Source: Romanomermis culicivorax
Lineage: Eukaryota > Nematoda > Enoplea > Mermithida > Mermithidae
NCBI GenBank assembly: GCA_963922205.1
Contig: CAWUHX010000251.1
Coordinates: 124,001-188,000 of the forward strand
Reading direction: 5' to 3'
DNA: 64,000 nt
In this document: positions 53,953 through 64,000 of the stretch, one piece after another
Position numbering within the stretch: position 1 is the first letter of the stretch
How the letters are laid out: every line of letters begins with the position of its first letter
Made by a program: the position numbers and the translations under genes
Notes under the pieces: model-generated
Told to the model about the DNA's origin: nothing
The model's database searches: none
What the model saw: only the letters and a program-made list of their open reading frames with translations

Positions 53953-56900
53953 CTGGAAAGATGGAAGGGGGCAATTAATAACAGGCGAGAAAGAAACAAA
54001 AACAGAAACAAAACAATCCCGAAAAAAATCAGTTGATCAAAACGAATCTGATTTTTTCGACTTCTATTTAGGTGATAAAATTTTGCGGGGCGACAGTTGC
54101 CCAATCTATTTTCTGTAATTGATGAAAACATAACAAAAAACGTTTTGTCTTTGTTTCATAAAGCTCCTAAAATTTTTTGCTCGAAAATTGCTGAGTTATA
54201 GTCTGTCTTTCTTAAAATGCTTCCAAATAATAAATCTGGAAAGCAAGTACTATTTTATGTTACCTGCATTTTCTGTCAAGCGGTACGTCATATGGAACTG
54301 AAAATTTATGACAACATTTAAGTTGCAACAAAATTTATGACAACATTCAAGTTGCAAAGTAAAAGGTTCATGTAGATGACTTTCTTGTCACTGTATATTT
54401 GCCTCATTTTTCATTTTGGAAGCATTTTATAAAAAACAGACTTTAGTTAAAGAGTACGCCGCCAGTTCCATAATACGACAGTTATTTAACGGAAAATTAC
54501 GGAATAACGAGAAAAGTCGCTACTAATTGAAAAAAATTGTACCGTCGAACATGACGTGCAACATTTCCTCAGGATGCATCGCAAAAAATCGATATGTAAA
54601 TTTTTCGATGTTCGACTCTCTTTTCAAATGCATCACAATTTTTTCAAGTGCAGCGGACTTTTTTTCAAGATAATCTTGAGAAAATATCAAAATGTCAATT
54701 CGAAACAAATCAAGATTCCATCCTGAAAAAAATCAAGATCCCATCTCGGAAAAAATCATGGTGAGTGGCACATCAAAAAATTGATGAAACTAGCCAATCC
54801 AAAGCGTCGCTCCGCGTCCTATGTTTATGTATACTGGAACCCTTCAAAGTGAGTTTCTGAGGCCAGGCCTTGCTGGGGAGGATTGCGAGGGAGGTTAATC
54901 TGCGCGGGGACATGTTGGTTTCTCATAAAAGTTTTATTTTTCGATATTTTTCAGAGAAACGTCAAAAAGTCTTGATATTTTACCCAAAATGCAGTAATTC
55001 TGGAAAATAATCAAAATTTTGGACTTTTTCGGCTGTTCTACGGTCATTGCTTATATACCTGTTCAAGAATGCAACAAAGAAACGAAAATTTGGATTCTTT
55101 CCTGAGATTACTGCATTTTGGATGAAAAACAAACATTTTTGGAGTGAAAATGCTCGTGCAAAATAACCTCCCCCTCTGCCATCCCCGTAAAAACCAAGGG
55201 TGGCCTCAGCGAGCAAGTCCTGACCTCAGAAATCCACTTTTAAGAATTTCCGAATATATATTTTTTCAAGTGGTAAAGACTTTTTTCAAGTGGTTTTTCT
55301 CGTATTCCGTAGAAAATAAATACAAACTTGAAATGTACTGCGGTTCTAATTTCATTTTTTACAAGTAGTTTCAGAAAAACAAACTAGATTTAAAACAGCG
55401 GTTGGTGTGATAATTTAGTTCTAGAAAATAATTTATTTATAATCTGAAGTTAAATTAGAGCTCTCAAAAGTTGGTTTTGCTCTGTGGTTGGGAAAAGGTC
55501 TTACCATGGATCAATATTTCAGAATATGAATACGGTCGAGCAACAACAATTTATTAAATAAATATAGAAAATAAATATGGTTTTTTTTTTAATTCAGCTT
55601 CTCTTCTGAAATGACTACGGCAGTTATTTTTCGCGAGTAGCACTTTCTGTCTGAAACGAAGAATCTGAATTAAGATTCTTCAAGTTGTCATTTTTATATT
55701 TTCTAGTTTTTTGGCGACAGAATTCGTCTCATCTCATAGAAGAACGTAATGCGACAACCCCAATCTAGTCATCCATGACAGTTAAGCCAGCCATCCATGA
55801 TGATGACATATATAACATATAAAAATCCTATTTTGAGAAATTTCTCAAAAACTATCTGAAGGATTTTCGAATAATTTATACCATTGGAAAGCTGCCAAAC
55901 AATGCTACAGCATACATGTAATTGGGGGAATTCGTTATAGGAACCCCCAGAAATGGTCGGCCATATGGTTGGCCATTGGGCGACTCCCACCAGGATTTTC
56001 CAATGCTATGGCTAGCCATATAGTAGTCATTGGAACCCCCATACTTTTGGTCGGAAAAATACTGAAAAATGAAATTTTTTTAATGAAAAACGTTAATTTT
56101 TGAACAAAAAATAGTCCAAATCGTTGATTTTCTCGTCGCCTTACTCCATAAATACATTTCTTACGGTTTTCTAGACAAAAAAATACTACAACTCTTATGA
56201 TCGTTTTCCAGATTTTATTGAAGAAAAAATCGATTTTTTCCTTCAGAGGACCCCTAAAGATTTTGGGGAATCAGTGACCCTCCCCCCCTTAGACCTCGTG
56301 GTCCTGTTACATGTATGGCTACAAGTGTAACAGGACACTTTTTTCTTAATTTCCCTCCAAAAATTGTTGAGAAGTAAAAATAAAATGTTGTACAGGAAAG
56401 GTAGACAAATAGTCAATTTTCTTATTAGATTTTAACCTTTGAAGTCACATTTAATCAATTTTTCTTGCAGATTCTTAATGCATTAATCTTTGTCTGTCGA
56501 CTGACACCAATGCTCAATTTTTATATCAATTTATTTATATTTATTTATTTTATTTATATTCATTTAAATTCATTTATATTTATTTATATTTATTTATATT
56601 TATTTGTATTCATTTATATTCATTTATATTTATTTATATTTATTTATATTTATTTATATTTATTTATATTTATTTATATTTATTTATATTTATTTATATT
56701 CATTTATATTCATTTATATTTATTTATATTTATTTATATTTATTTATATTTATTTATATTTATTTATATTTATTTATGTTTATTTATGTTTATTTATATT
56801 TATTTTATTTAATAGCTCAATTTTTCAATTTATGATAAGCAAGTAGTATTTCTAAAACTGGATTATCGATTTTTCCTACTGTAGAATGAGTCTTTCATGG

Positions 56901-59900
56901 ATGGCTACCTAGGGACGCCCAAAGAAAGATTAGAAACTGAAATTTGATTAGACCAGAAAACAAGAAACACTATTTGTTTGAAGGGAAGTAAAGCTATCAC
57001 AAATCAAGGAAACAGAAACAAAACGAAGATGAACGGAAGAAAAAGTATAGATACAAGATTGCAAAAAGAAATAAGCATCCATTAATCATTAAATAAGAAT
57101 ACCATTCAGAAGAAACACATGCCTTTGTAGGAATTGGCATTTTTATCACTCACTTCGGTTTCCCGAGGACACAAATGACTTTCACCCGACGAACAATCGA
57201 TCGGAAATCCGAAATTCATATGAGTCATCCTACCGATACATCGATTAATAGCCGACAAAGGTCCAAAATCGTGGATGCAACATACAAAATTTCCGGGCAT
57301 ATTGACCGATTCTCGGCACATTGACCCTGAAGGACAACTGAACGAAAAAGACGGATTACAATATTTTGGTTGCCCATTAGCTGAAAATAGAGGCCGATCT
57401 TCGTTTGGACATTCCGGTTTCTGGCAACAGTAAAATTTTCCTTTCCGGCGGCTATTTTGTTGGCAATGGTAACCGGTTCGGCACCGATGATGATCGAAAC
57501 GGCATTCGACAGCCCGGCCGTCGATCAATAAAGGTAGCTGACCATTGTCGCATACTCCACCTTTGCTCGAATCTTCCCTCAGCTGGGGGCAACATACCAT
57601 GGTCGATTTATCACAAAAAAAATTTTCCGGGCACACGTCCCGTTGGTCGCAGTAGAAAATTCGACCGTTAACTTTCAGCGGGTTACTGCAAGGAATGATC
57701 GAGTCGAAGCTAGAAGAACTAGAATATTCTTCACAGCAAAACTTAGAAGAATAATCTTTCGAAATTTGACAGGAAGCTCCTGACGGACATTGCGCGGAGT
57801 TTTCGCAAGTCCACGGCTGACTCCGGCCCTTTAGTAACGGTTTTTTGCCAGTGAGGGAACAAAAGGCCACCTCCTTCAGTTGGCAGCAAATATGGACGTT
57901 CGAAACATCAGACGGTAAGCAGGAGTAACCCGGTGCGCAGGTCTCGTAGTCGTCGGATCCCAAACATTTCATGTAGGGCGACAAATGGGATTGACGTTCC
58001 CAATAAGTTGGACATTGGGGTCGTCTAACAAAAAAATTGAGGACATCAGGAATGAAACTTGAAATTGTAGTCCATAATATGTTCAGGAATGAGAAAATTA
58101 CTTAGCCTCTGTTAATATACTACTTGAATTGACAAATTGGGCTTGCTGACATCGGACACAAGTAATCTGTTTCAGTGTGAAATTTCAATCATTGGATTAC
58201 ACAATTTAGATAGTGCACGCGAAAAGTTGAGCATGCTCACCGATTTTCAGTCCTATCTTTTGGGCTAACAGAAAATCCAAAAATATATAAAGTGGCAGTT
58301 GTTTTCCAAGTTTATTATTCATAAGAATTTTAAGAAAAACAGATTATATAACTGTGAGAGCTCTCCAACGATGACAGTAAAGAACAAATTCAAATTTTTC
58401 AAAAAAATTACATCACAATTCAAAATTAGACTTGCTCGTATTGCTACAAAATAAATTATTGAATATCAAGCCCTGCTTTGGTTTTCCATTTCGTTAAAAC
58501 AAAAATTATTTACTCCATTAATTTTGAAATGGGGGACCTCGATGCATCGATCATTTCAAAATGAATGGGTAGTAAAATCATCATTTTCCAGAGACAATTT
58601 TCAATGAAGATCTAAATGTTCAATGATCAAAGTCGGACTTCGTTCACAAAATATAGAGTAGCTTATTATTTCACAGCTTGGTTTCCACGGAATTTAGACG
58701 GATTCCATGAAATAAATATCAAGTGCACAATTTGAGTTTTCCGTTATTGAATTGATAGCGCATAAAGATTATTATTAAGCAGATTTATGGTAAATCTGAG
58801 CTTCCTTAACGTAGGAAGTGATGAAAATTCGACAAAAGCAAAGTTTTCTTGAAACATTGATTTTGTTATTTGAAATCGAAAGAAACGATTAACTGCTTGG
58901 AAAATCGAGAGTTTACTGTTTTAGTTCGTTGAATTTTCTGACGGTGATCTGCAGTAAGGCGTACATAACAACAGCTGAGTACTGTATTTCAAATGTTAAT
59001 GGTAAAATTGGAGCCAAAAATCAGTGGTTCGCTGCAATCAAGGCCCGATTTTTCGAAGCGCATCATAGGAAAGTGTCTCTTTCGCTGCAAGGGACCCCAT
59101 GCGCGAACGAGTGACTTCTCCTAAAGTGCGCTTCGAAAAACCGGGCCCACGTGTGTGCGATAAATGCTCACTTAGTACAGTAGCTTTTCTGAAGGAAGTT
59201 CTCTTTTTTGGACCACTCTTGAAAAAGTACTTCGTCCATTTGAACACATATGGCTAAGAACCCCTGCAAATCGCCAATTTCTGACATTTCAAACCTTATT
59301 TAAGGGATAATTTGTATAAGAAAGCTTGAACTCACACATAAGGACGTAAATCGATGTCGCAGCATATAAAATGCTCTTGAGTGGTCGACGATAACTCGCA
59401 ACTGGAGCCTTTGGGGCATTTAGATGCCAATGGGTTACAGGGCAAAGGTACCTTATTATTGGGAATTGGGTTTCGACCACTAATGCATTTCCACTTATGA
59501 ACGTCATCGGTCGTTTTTTGATTTTCTCCATCCAACATTTGGCGTTGTTGATTAGAACAGCAAATATTCGCCGACAAAACGGGCGAAAATTGACAGAAAA
59601 AGCCCCGAACAGCGCACGCGGCGCCGGCCGTTTGACAGCGGGTATAGTAGGCTCCATTTTGGAGCAAAGGCGCTGAAGAACTATAACTGCAAGGCCTTTC
59701 ACCCGACTGTAATGGTCGACAACATATTTTAACTTTGTCATCCAGAAAGCTTCTCAACATGCAAGTGTTGGGCGGCGGACAACTGAAGGACGAACATTGG
59801 ACGTTGGGGACCAACGCCAGGGGTCGTCGATCCACAGGGCACGTGACCACTAAATTGTCGTTCAAACAGCAAACGTAGACGTTAGGTTGGTTGCGCGATG

Positions 59901-62900
59901 TTTGGCACTGAGAGCCGTAGGGGCAAGGCTTGCAGGTGAAATCGTCTCGGTGACCGGAAGGCTGTGATATGGGTAACTGACCGTCGGGGCATAGAGCCGG
60001 GCTAGGGCAGCAAACAAAAGTTGTCCGATCGTTTAGTGATTCAGTGCAAGAAAAGTCATGTGGGCAAACGTTTTGATCGCCGAATGAACAGAAAATGATC
60101 TGGAAAAAATTGAACCAGAATGAAATCAAAACTCAAATGATTGCCTGAAAAATCTTTCTATGTAGTATGTCAACAGTTTTTCTGGAAATCCAACAGATTA
60201 TACGACAAACTACTCTGATTCTAGAAAAAGATACCATTAGACTGCTCTTGAAGTCATTAAATTCGATCATAAAATTTCGTAGCATGGTGACATCTTATTC
60301 ATTATCATGAATTTTAATGTTTCCATTCTGTTCATTTTTGACCAAGTGCTTTTTGCACGTTGTATAGACAAAAATCAAATGTCCTGAAATCAGTATTATT
60401 TAAATTTCGAAGAGATAGGTTTCCTCTGTTCCTCTTCCTTGGCTGAGCTACTTCGACGTAATAGAATAAAATTAGAAAATATGTACAGTGTTTTGCAACA
60501 GTTTTCAAAAAGGTATCTTTTTGTATCTTTTTTGCAAAATGAAGAAGATGAAAATATCTCTTTCATTTTTCTTCTGTTTTACTTCTGTTTTTTATTACTT
60601 CCATTTTCTTATCTTTATCTTTATTTTTACCTTTATCTTTATCTTTATCTTTATCTTTATCTTTATCTTTATCTTTATCTTTATCTTTATCTTTATCTTT
60701 ATCTTTATCTTTATCTTTATCTTTATCTTTATCTTTATCTTTATCTTTATCTTTATCTTTATCTTTATCTTTATCTTTATCTTTATCTTTATCTTTATCT
60801 TATCTTTATCTTTATCTTTATCTTTATCTTTATCTTTATCTTTATCTTTATCTTTATCTTTATCTTTATCTTTATCTTTATCTTTATCTTTATCTTTATC
60901 TTTATCTTTATCTTTATCTTTATCTTTATCTTTATCTTTATCTTTATCTTTATCTTTATCTTTATCTTTATCTTTATCTTTATCTTTATCTTTATCTTTA
61001 TCTTTATCTTTATCTTTATCTTTATCTTTATCTTTATCTTTATCTTTATCTTTATCTTTATCTTTATCTTTATCTTTATCTTTATCTTTATCTTTATCTT
61101 TATCTTTATCTTTATCTTTATCTTTATCTTTATCTTTATCTTTATCTTTATCTTTATCTTTATCTTTATCTTTATCTTTATCTTTATCTTTATCTTCATC
61201 TTCATCTTTATCTTTATCTATCTTTATCTTTATCTTTATCTTTATCTTCATCTTCATCTTTATCTTTATCTTTATCTTTATCTTTATCTTTATCTTTATC
61301 TTTATCTTTATCTTTATCTTTATCTTTATCTTTATCTTTATCTTTATCTTTATCTTTATCTTTATCTTTATCTTTATCTTTATCTTTATCTTTATCTTTA
61401 TCTTTATCTTTATCTTTATCTTTATCTTTATCTTTATCTTTATCTTTATCTTTATCTTTATCTTTATCTTTATCTTTATCTTTATCTTTATCTTTATCTT
61501 TATCTTTATCTTTATCTTTATCTTTATCTTTATCTTTATCTTTATCTTTATCTTTATCTTTATTTATCTTTATCTTTATCTTTATCTTTATCTTTATCTT
61601 TATCTTTATCTTTATCTTTATCTTTATCTTTATCTTTATCTTTATCTTTATCTTTATCTTTATCTTTATCTTTATCTTTATCTTTATCTTTATCTTTATG
61701 TTCATCCTTAACTTTATCTTTATCTTTATCTTTATCTTGCGGAAATTTCCCATCTTTTTGAACACTGACATCTTATTTGCTCTGCACGTCTAAAGAACTG
61801 ATGAAAATTTTATAAATTTGACGGGGATTCAGCTATGAAAAGTGACCAATTATCTAAGATGTACAGCAACTATTTTCTAGAGGTGAGAATCTCTGAAATA
61901 AAAGGTCTGGAGTAATGGACATGTAGTGAAATATGAATATTTGCAAGAGCTTATAATCCAATAATTGTATTCTCCGTTTTTCTTTCATCATTGGTATTCG
62001 AGTTTTTATCATTTTAGCCAGCCACCGATACCTTTCTTGGTTTATATTTTGATGAATCCGTCGTGTATTCTTATCTCAAGCTTTTCGTTTTTGCTCTGTT
62101 CATTACAAGTTTGACGGTCGCCAGAATAAAGTTCGATATTTGCTCTTTTTTCCTATGTGATCCTACCCGTCGTACTCTTACAACCTATGGTTTAAAATAT
62201 TGTAAAATATCGGTTCTGGGTTGACCAGCTGATCCTACTATCCATAAGTCCCAACATTACATATAGATTTGATTTTACCAAAAATGTGTTTCTATGAATT
62301 AGAACATATCTTGGATTACTGTATCACTTACCTTTCGACTTACGCATCGCTAAAATCGTGCAACATTTTTTCAAGCGAACTACCAAATACTAATAATTTT
62401 CTGTGAATTGGTGTCCCATGTTACGGTTTGTGTCATCCATTCTTGCATATATAAATTATGCTAACCTCCATAAAAGAGGAACGTGAAGTGATGTCAGCAA
62501 GTTACGCATTAAAAAAACAGAATGACAAAAACTAATTTGTGGAAAGTTTTGATTTATGATCCGCAATTTTCTTAAATCAAATGTGCTCATTTCATCTTCA
62601 TGTCACATTTCTTTACTTTTCCCAGACCATTCGTCGCCGGCAGCTTATTTTCCGGACATATGTAGCTTCTTTCTTCGTCCAGTCGTCTGCAACATACAAA
62701 TATCCTCGAATTCAAGGCATTTTGGCATTGATAGCCAGCTGGGCACGTTTCCGCTTCTCCAGGTCTACACTCGTAAGGCACCTTGTCTAATGTACCATAA
62801 ATTATGCCTTTGTTCGGACAGGCGATATTTTCGTTCCTTGCTACGCAACAAATTTGCGATCCGGGGCTGCGCATCGAATCGAGGCACCTAGCGCCGGGGT

Positions 62901-63437
62901 ATGTACACCGCATTCCATAATTGTCGCAGTATTGAACGCCGCCTTGGGGCGGCAAAGTGTAGCCTTCGGGGCAATCGGTAATACTGCTTCTATCAGATAT
63001 GTCACAACAAATTTTCACTTGCGGCGAATCGGCGCCACCCATGGCTCGCACGCACGTTGATCCGGGCGGACACGGCGAAAAGTCGCACTGCAGCCATTGC
63101 CCGTTAGCTACACCACCAGGCGCAGAGTAGCCCGGCGGGCAACGTAAGGCGAAGGAATCGAAAACGCAACACAGACGTAGAGTGGGATTTTTCAGTGATA
63201 AAACGCAAAATGAGCCGCTTTGGCAGGAATTGGAAATCGCGGCGCCGCTGCACATGACCAGCTGATTGTTTTGCAATCTACCATCGCGGCCGCAGTGATC
63301 AGTGATTTCATTGATCGATGGTTGGCAGCAAACTTTCGAATGGGAGCGACTGACTGATGACAGACAGATGCTGCTGATTGGGCAATCATTGGAGTTGATG
63401 CATTGTGTGGTTAGACCATTCCTGGGCGGGGAGTACC
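53545..63437 (-). CDS. Large secreted-type cysteine-rich repeat protein (lustrin-cystein-like), 5' end outside window
   Basis: Four exons in the window, in order 63437-62617, 60099-59336, 58024-57154 and 53952-53545, give about 950 residues. Donors (GTAAAG, GTGAGT, GTGAGT) and acceptors agree in phase at each join. The protein is about 18 tandem modules of 40-50 residues with the pattern CP-G...C...CPxG..C...F/V-CC, the layout of the lustrin-cystein family that nematodes often combine with Kunitz domains. No Kunitz domain and no membrane segment are seen here. The signal peptide and first exon must lie to the right of 63437, because the first exon seen begins in mid codon. Function is unknown; an extracellular or cuticle role is inference. 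Confidence 0.85.
54846..55240. mobile_element. MITE-like inverted-repeat element, about 395 bp
   Basis: AAAGTGAGTTTCTGAGGCCA followed by GGCCTTGCT at the left matches the inverted right end, AAAAGTGGATTTCTGAGGTCA then GGACTTGCT. Further inside, GGGGAGG and GAGGTTA blocks also pair loosely. It lies in the last intron of the cysteine-rich gene. Confidence 0.65.
55913..56315 (+). mobile_element. MITE, TACATGTAA family, copy in the cysteine-rich gene
   Basis: 403 bp, TACATGTAATTGGGG to CCTGTTACATGTA. Same internal order as 45378-45789, including GGCCATATGGTTGGCCATTG and CCCATACTTTTGGTCGGAAA. Confidence 0.75.
56536..56815. repeat. TATTTA hexanucleotide microsatellite
   Basis: About 45 units of TTTATA/TATTTA with occasional CATTTA and GTTTA variants. 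Open frames made of FIFIYIYLYL residues over it are artefacts of the repeat. Confidence 0.95.
57154..58024 (-). CDS. Cysteine-rich gene, third exon in window
   Basis: Six modules from RPQCPTYWERQSHLSPYMKC to CPRETE, followed by donor GTGAGT. The single leading base joins the two bases left by the exon at 59336. The end is placed at the donor, not at the frame's own stop at 57106. Confidence 0.88.
59042..59147. mobile_element. 106-bp MITE with 21-bp terminal inverted repeats
   Basis: GGCCCGATTTTTCGAAGCGC (59042) and GCGCTTCGAAAAACCGGGCC (ending 59147) are inverted repeats with one or two mismatches. It lies in an intron of the cysteine-rich gene. No clear target duplication. Confidence 0.7.
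59336..60099 (-). CDS. Cysteine-rich gene, second exon in window
   Basis: Begins IIFCSFGDQNVCPHDFSC after acceptor AATTTTTTCCAG and ends RPYV with two bases of a codon before donor GTGAGT. Five modules, including CPDGQLPISQPSGH and CISGRNPIPNNKVPLPC. Confidence 0.88.
60606..61738. repeat. TTTATC hexanucleotide array, about 1.13 kb
   Basis: Roughly 185 units with a few phase breaks and variants (TTATC at about 60800, TTCATC at about 61193-61205 and 61246-61258, a 4-base slip near 61219, TTTATTTATC near 61560). All long open frames over it (LYLYLY, FIFIFI, SLSLSL, KIKIKI, DKDKDK) follow from the hexamer. It sits in an intron of the cysteine-rich gene. Confidence 0.98.
62617..63437 (-). CDS. 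Cysteine-rich gene, first exon in window
   Basis: Follows acceptor TTTTCATAG and begins with the last two bases of a codon, so coding sequence continues to the right. Holds a partial module, then full ones such as CPEGYTLPPQGGVQYC and CPNKGIIYGTLDKVPYEC, and ends LPATNGLGK before donor GTAAAG. Confidence 0.88.
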
Positions 63438-63671
63438 CTATGAAAAAGAAATGCATGAATCGAGATAGCCTATGTCTGAGGAGATTTCTTTTGAAGGTTG
63501 TTAAGTAAATGGACATGTCAAACTCCTGATAATACGCCGGATCAGATTAGATAAAAAATACTTGTCAGTATCTCAATATAACGGGGCTCGAAATAGGTGC
63601 CAAAAATCACAATTTTTAATCAATAGTCGCCATAAAATCCGCTGCTACAGCTTAAGGATCATTTGAGAGTC

Positions 63672-63892
63672 ATTTATACTTGCCTTTTCCGACGGAACGG
63701 AACGGATCGCCAACAGATTGAAACGTTCAGCCTGAAAATCCGCTTTCGGTCGAAAAGGATAACTGCAATTTTGTTGTAAATGATCGACGGTAACCTCTAA
63801 CCGAACCGAACGGAACGAATATTACTCTTTCGTTCGGTAACGTTGTGTCCATTGCATTCCGTTCCGTTCCGTCGGAGAAGGCAAGTATAAAT
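63672..63892. mobile_element. 221-bp MITE with about 33-bp terminal inverted repeats
   Basis: ATTTATACTTGCCTTTTCCG (then ACGGAACGGAACGGA) at the left matches the inverted right end (TCCGTTCCGTTCCGTCGG, then AGAAGGCAAGTATAAAT). GGAACGGAAC-type repeats also occur inside. The rest of 63438-64000 shows no exon I can support. Confidence 0.75.
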
Positions 63893-64000
63893 TACCTTTT
63901 AGAGGGAACAAAAATTTATCTATGCAATAGACACTGTACGATGCTGCTTTACATATTGCATTTTCTAGAATTACAAGCTCCCATTCCGAGAACAGCAACC

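Noticed and set aside
56465..56846. Hydrophobic FIFIYIYLYL open frames
   Set aside because: Artefact of the TATTTA microsatellite.
57106..57153. Extension of the cysteine-rich exon to the stop at 57106 (NANSYKGMCFF)
   Set aside because: A GTGAGT donor after CPRETE at 57154 is in phase with the next exon and completes a module, so splicing is the better model.
60439..61771. Long open frames of LY, FI, SL, KI and DK repeats on both strands
   Set aside because: They are produced by the TTTATC hexanucleotide array, and no composition other than the repeat is present over most of their length.

Overview
This is a eukaryotic, repeat-rich window, most likely from a nematode. It holds two host genes, both on the minus strand: a multi-exon 60S ribosomal protein L9 gene and a large gene for a tandem-repeat cysteine-rich (lustrin-cystein-like) protein of a kind common in nematodes. 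A DIRS-like retrotransposon and many small inverted-repeat elements fit an AT-rich, transposon-loaded genome. An enoplean or mermithid nematode is a guess that the sequence alone does not prove. No tRNA, rRNA or CRISPR structure was seen.

Layout. 1-2490: decayed DIRS-like element (minus), cut by the window start. 2950-3680: degenerate tandem repeat. 3857-5094: foldback element. 5718-6923: solo LTR of the same family as the big elements that follow. 7708-40968: a PIF/Harbinger-like DNA element of about 1.3 kb (TTA target duplication) split by two giant Ty3/gypsy-type retroelements in opposite orientation. Element 1 (8030-24286, minus) is old and broken. Element 2 (24634-40311, plus) is young, with LTRs of roughly 98 percent identity by eye and a 4-bp ATAC duplication. 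41649-53112: rpl-9 (minus, five coding exons), whose introns hold many MITEs. 53545-63437: cysteine-rich gene (minus, four exons in the window, 5' end outside). Its introns carry a 1.1-kb TTTATC array and a TATTTA array.

Most notable is the structure of the two retroelements. A secreted or membrane envelope-like glycoprotein lies between gag and pol, not downstream of pol. It is in the same reading frame as the protease, RT, RNase H and integrase that follow. A retropepsin-like domain (LDTGC) sits just after the glycoprotein transmembrane segment, and a second one (VDTGA) begins pol. Comparing the two copies shows that each frame break in one is absent from the other, so the ancestor probably encoded N-domain, Env, PR1, PR2, RT, RH and IN as one polyprotein in the -1 frame relative to gag. 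The 3-4 kb leaders carry arrays of hairpins joined by TGACGTCA-type palindromes, and the LTRs carry further hairpins with paired base changes.

Element 2 has intact Env and nearly intact Pol frames but lost the gag start codon and the gag capsid core. Element 1 keeps the capsid core but is broken elsewhere. Mobilisation of element 2 would therefore need gag supplied in trans. Coordinates were read by hand, so element boundaries without a stated duplication are approximate.
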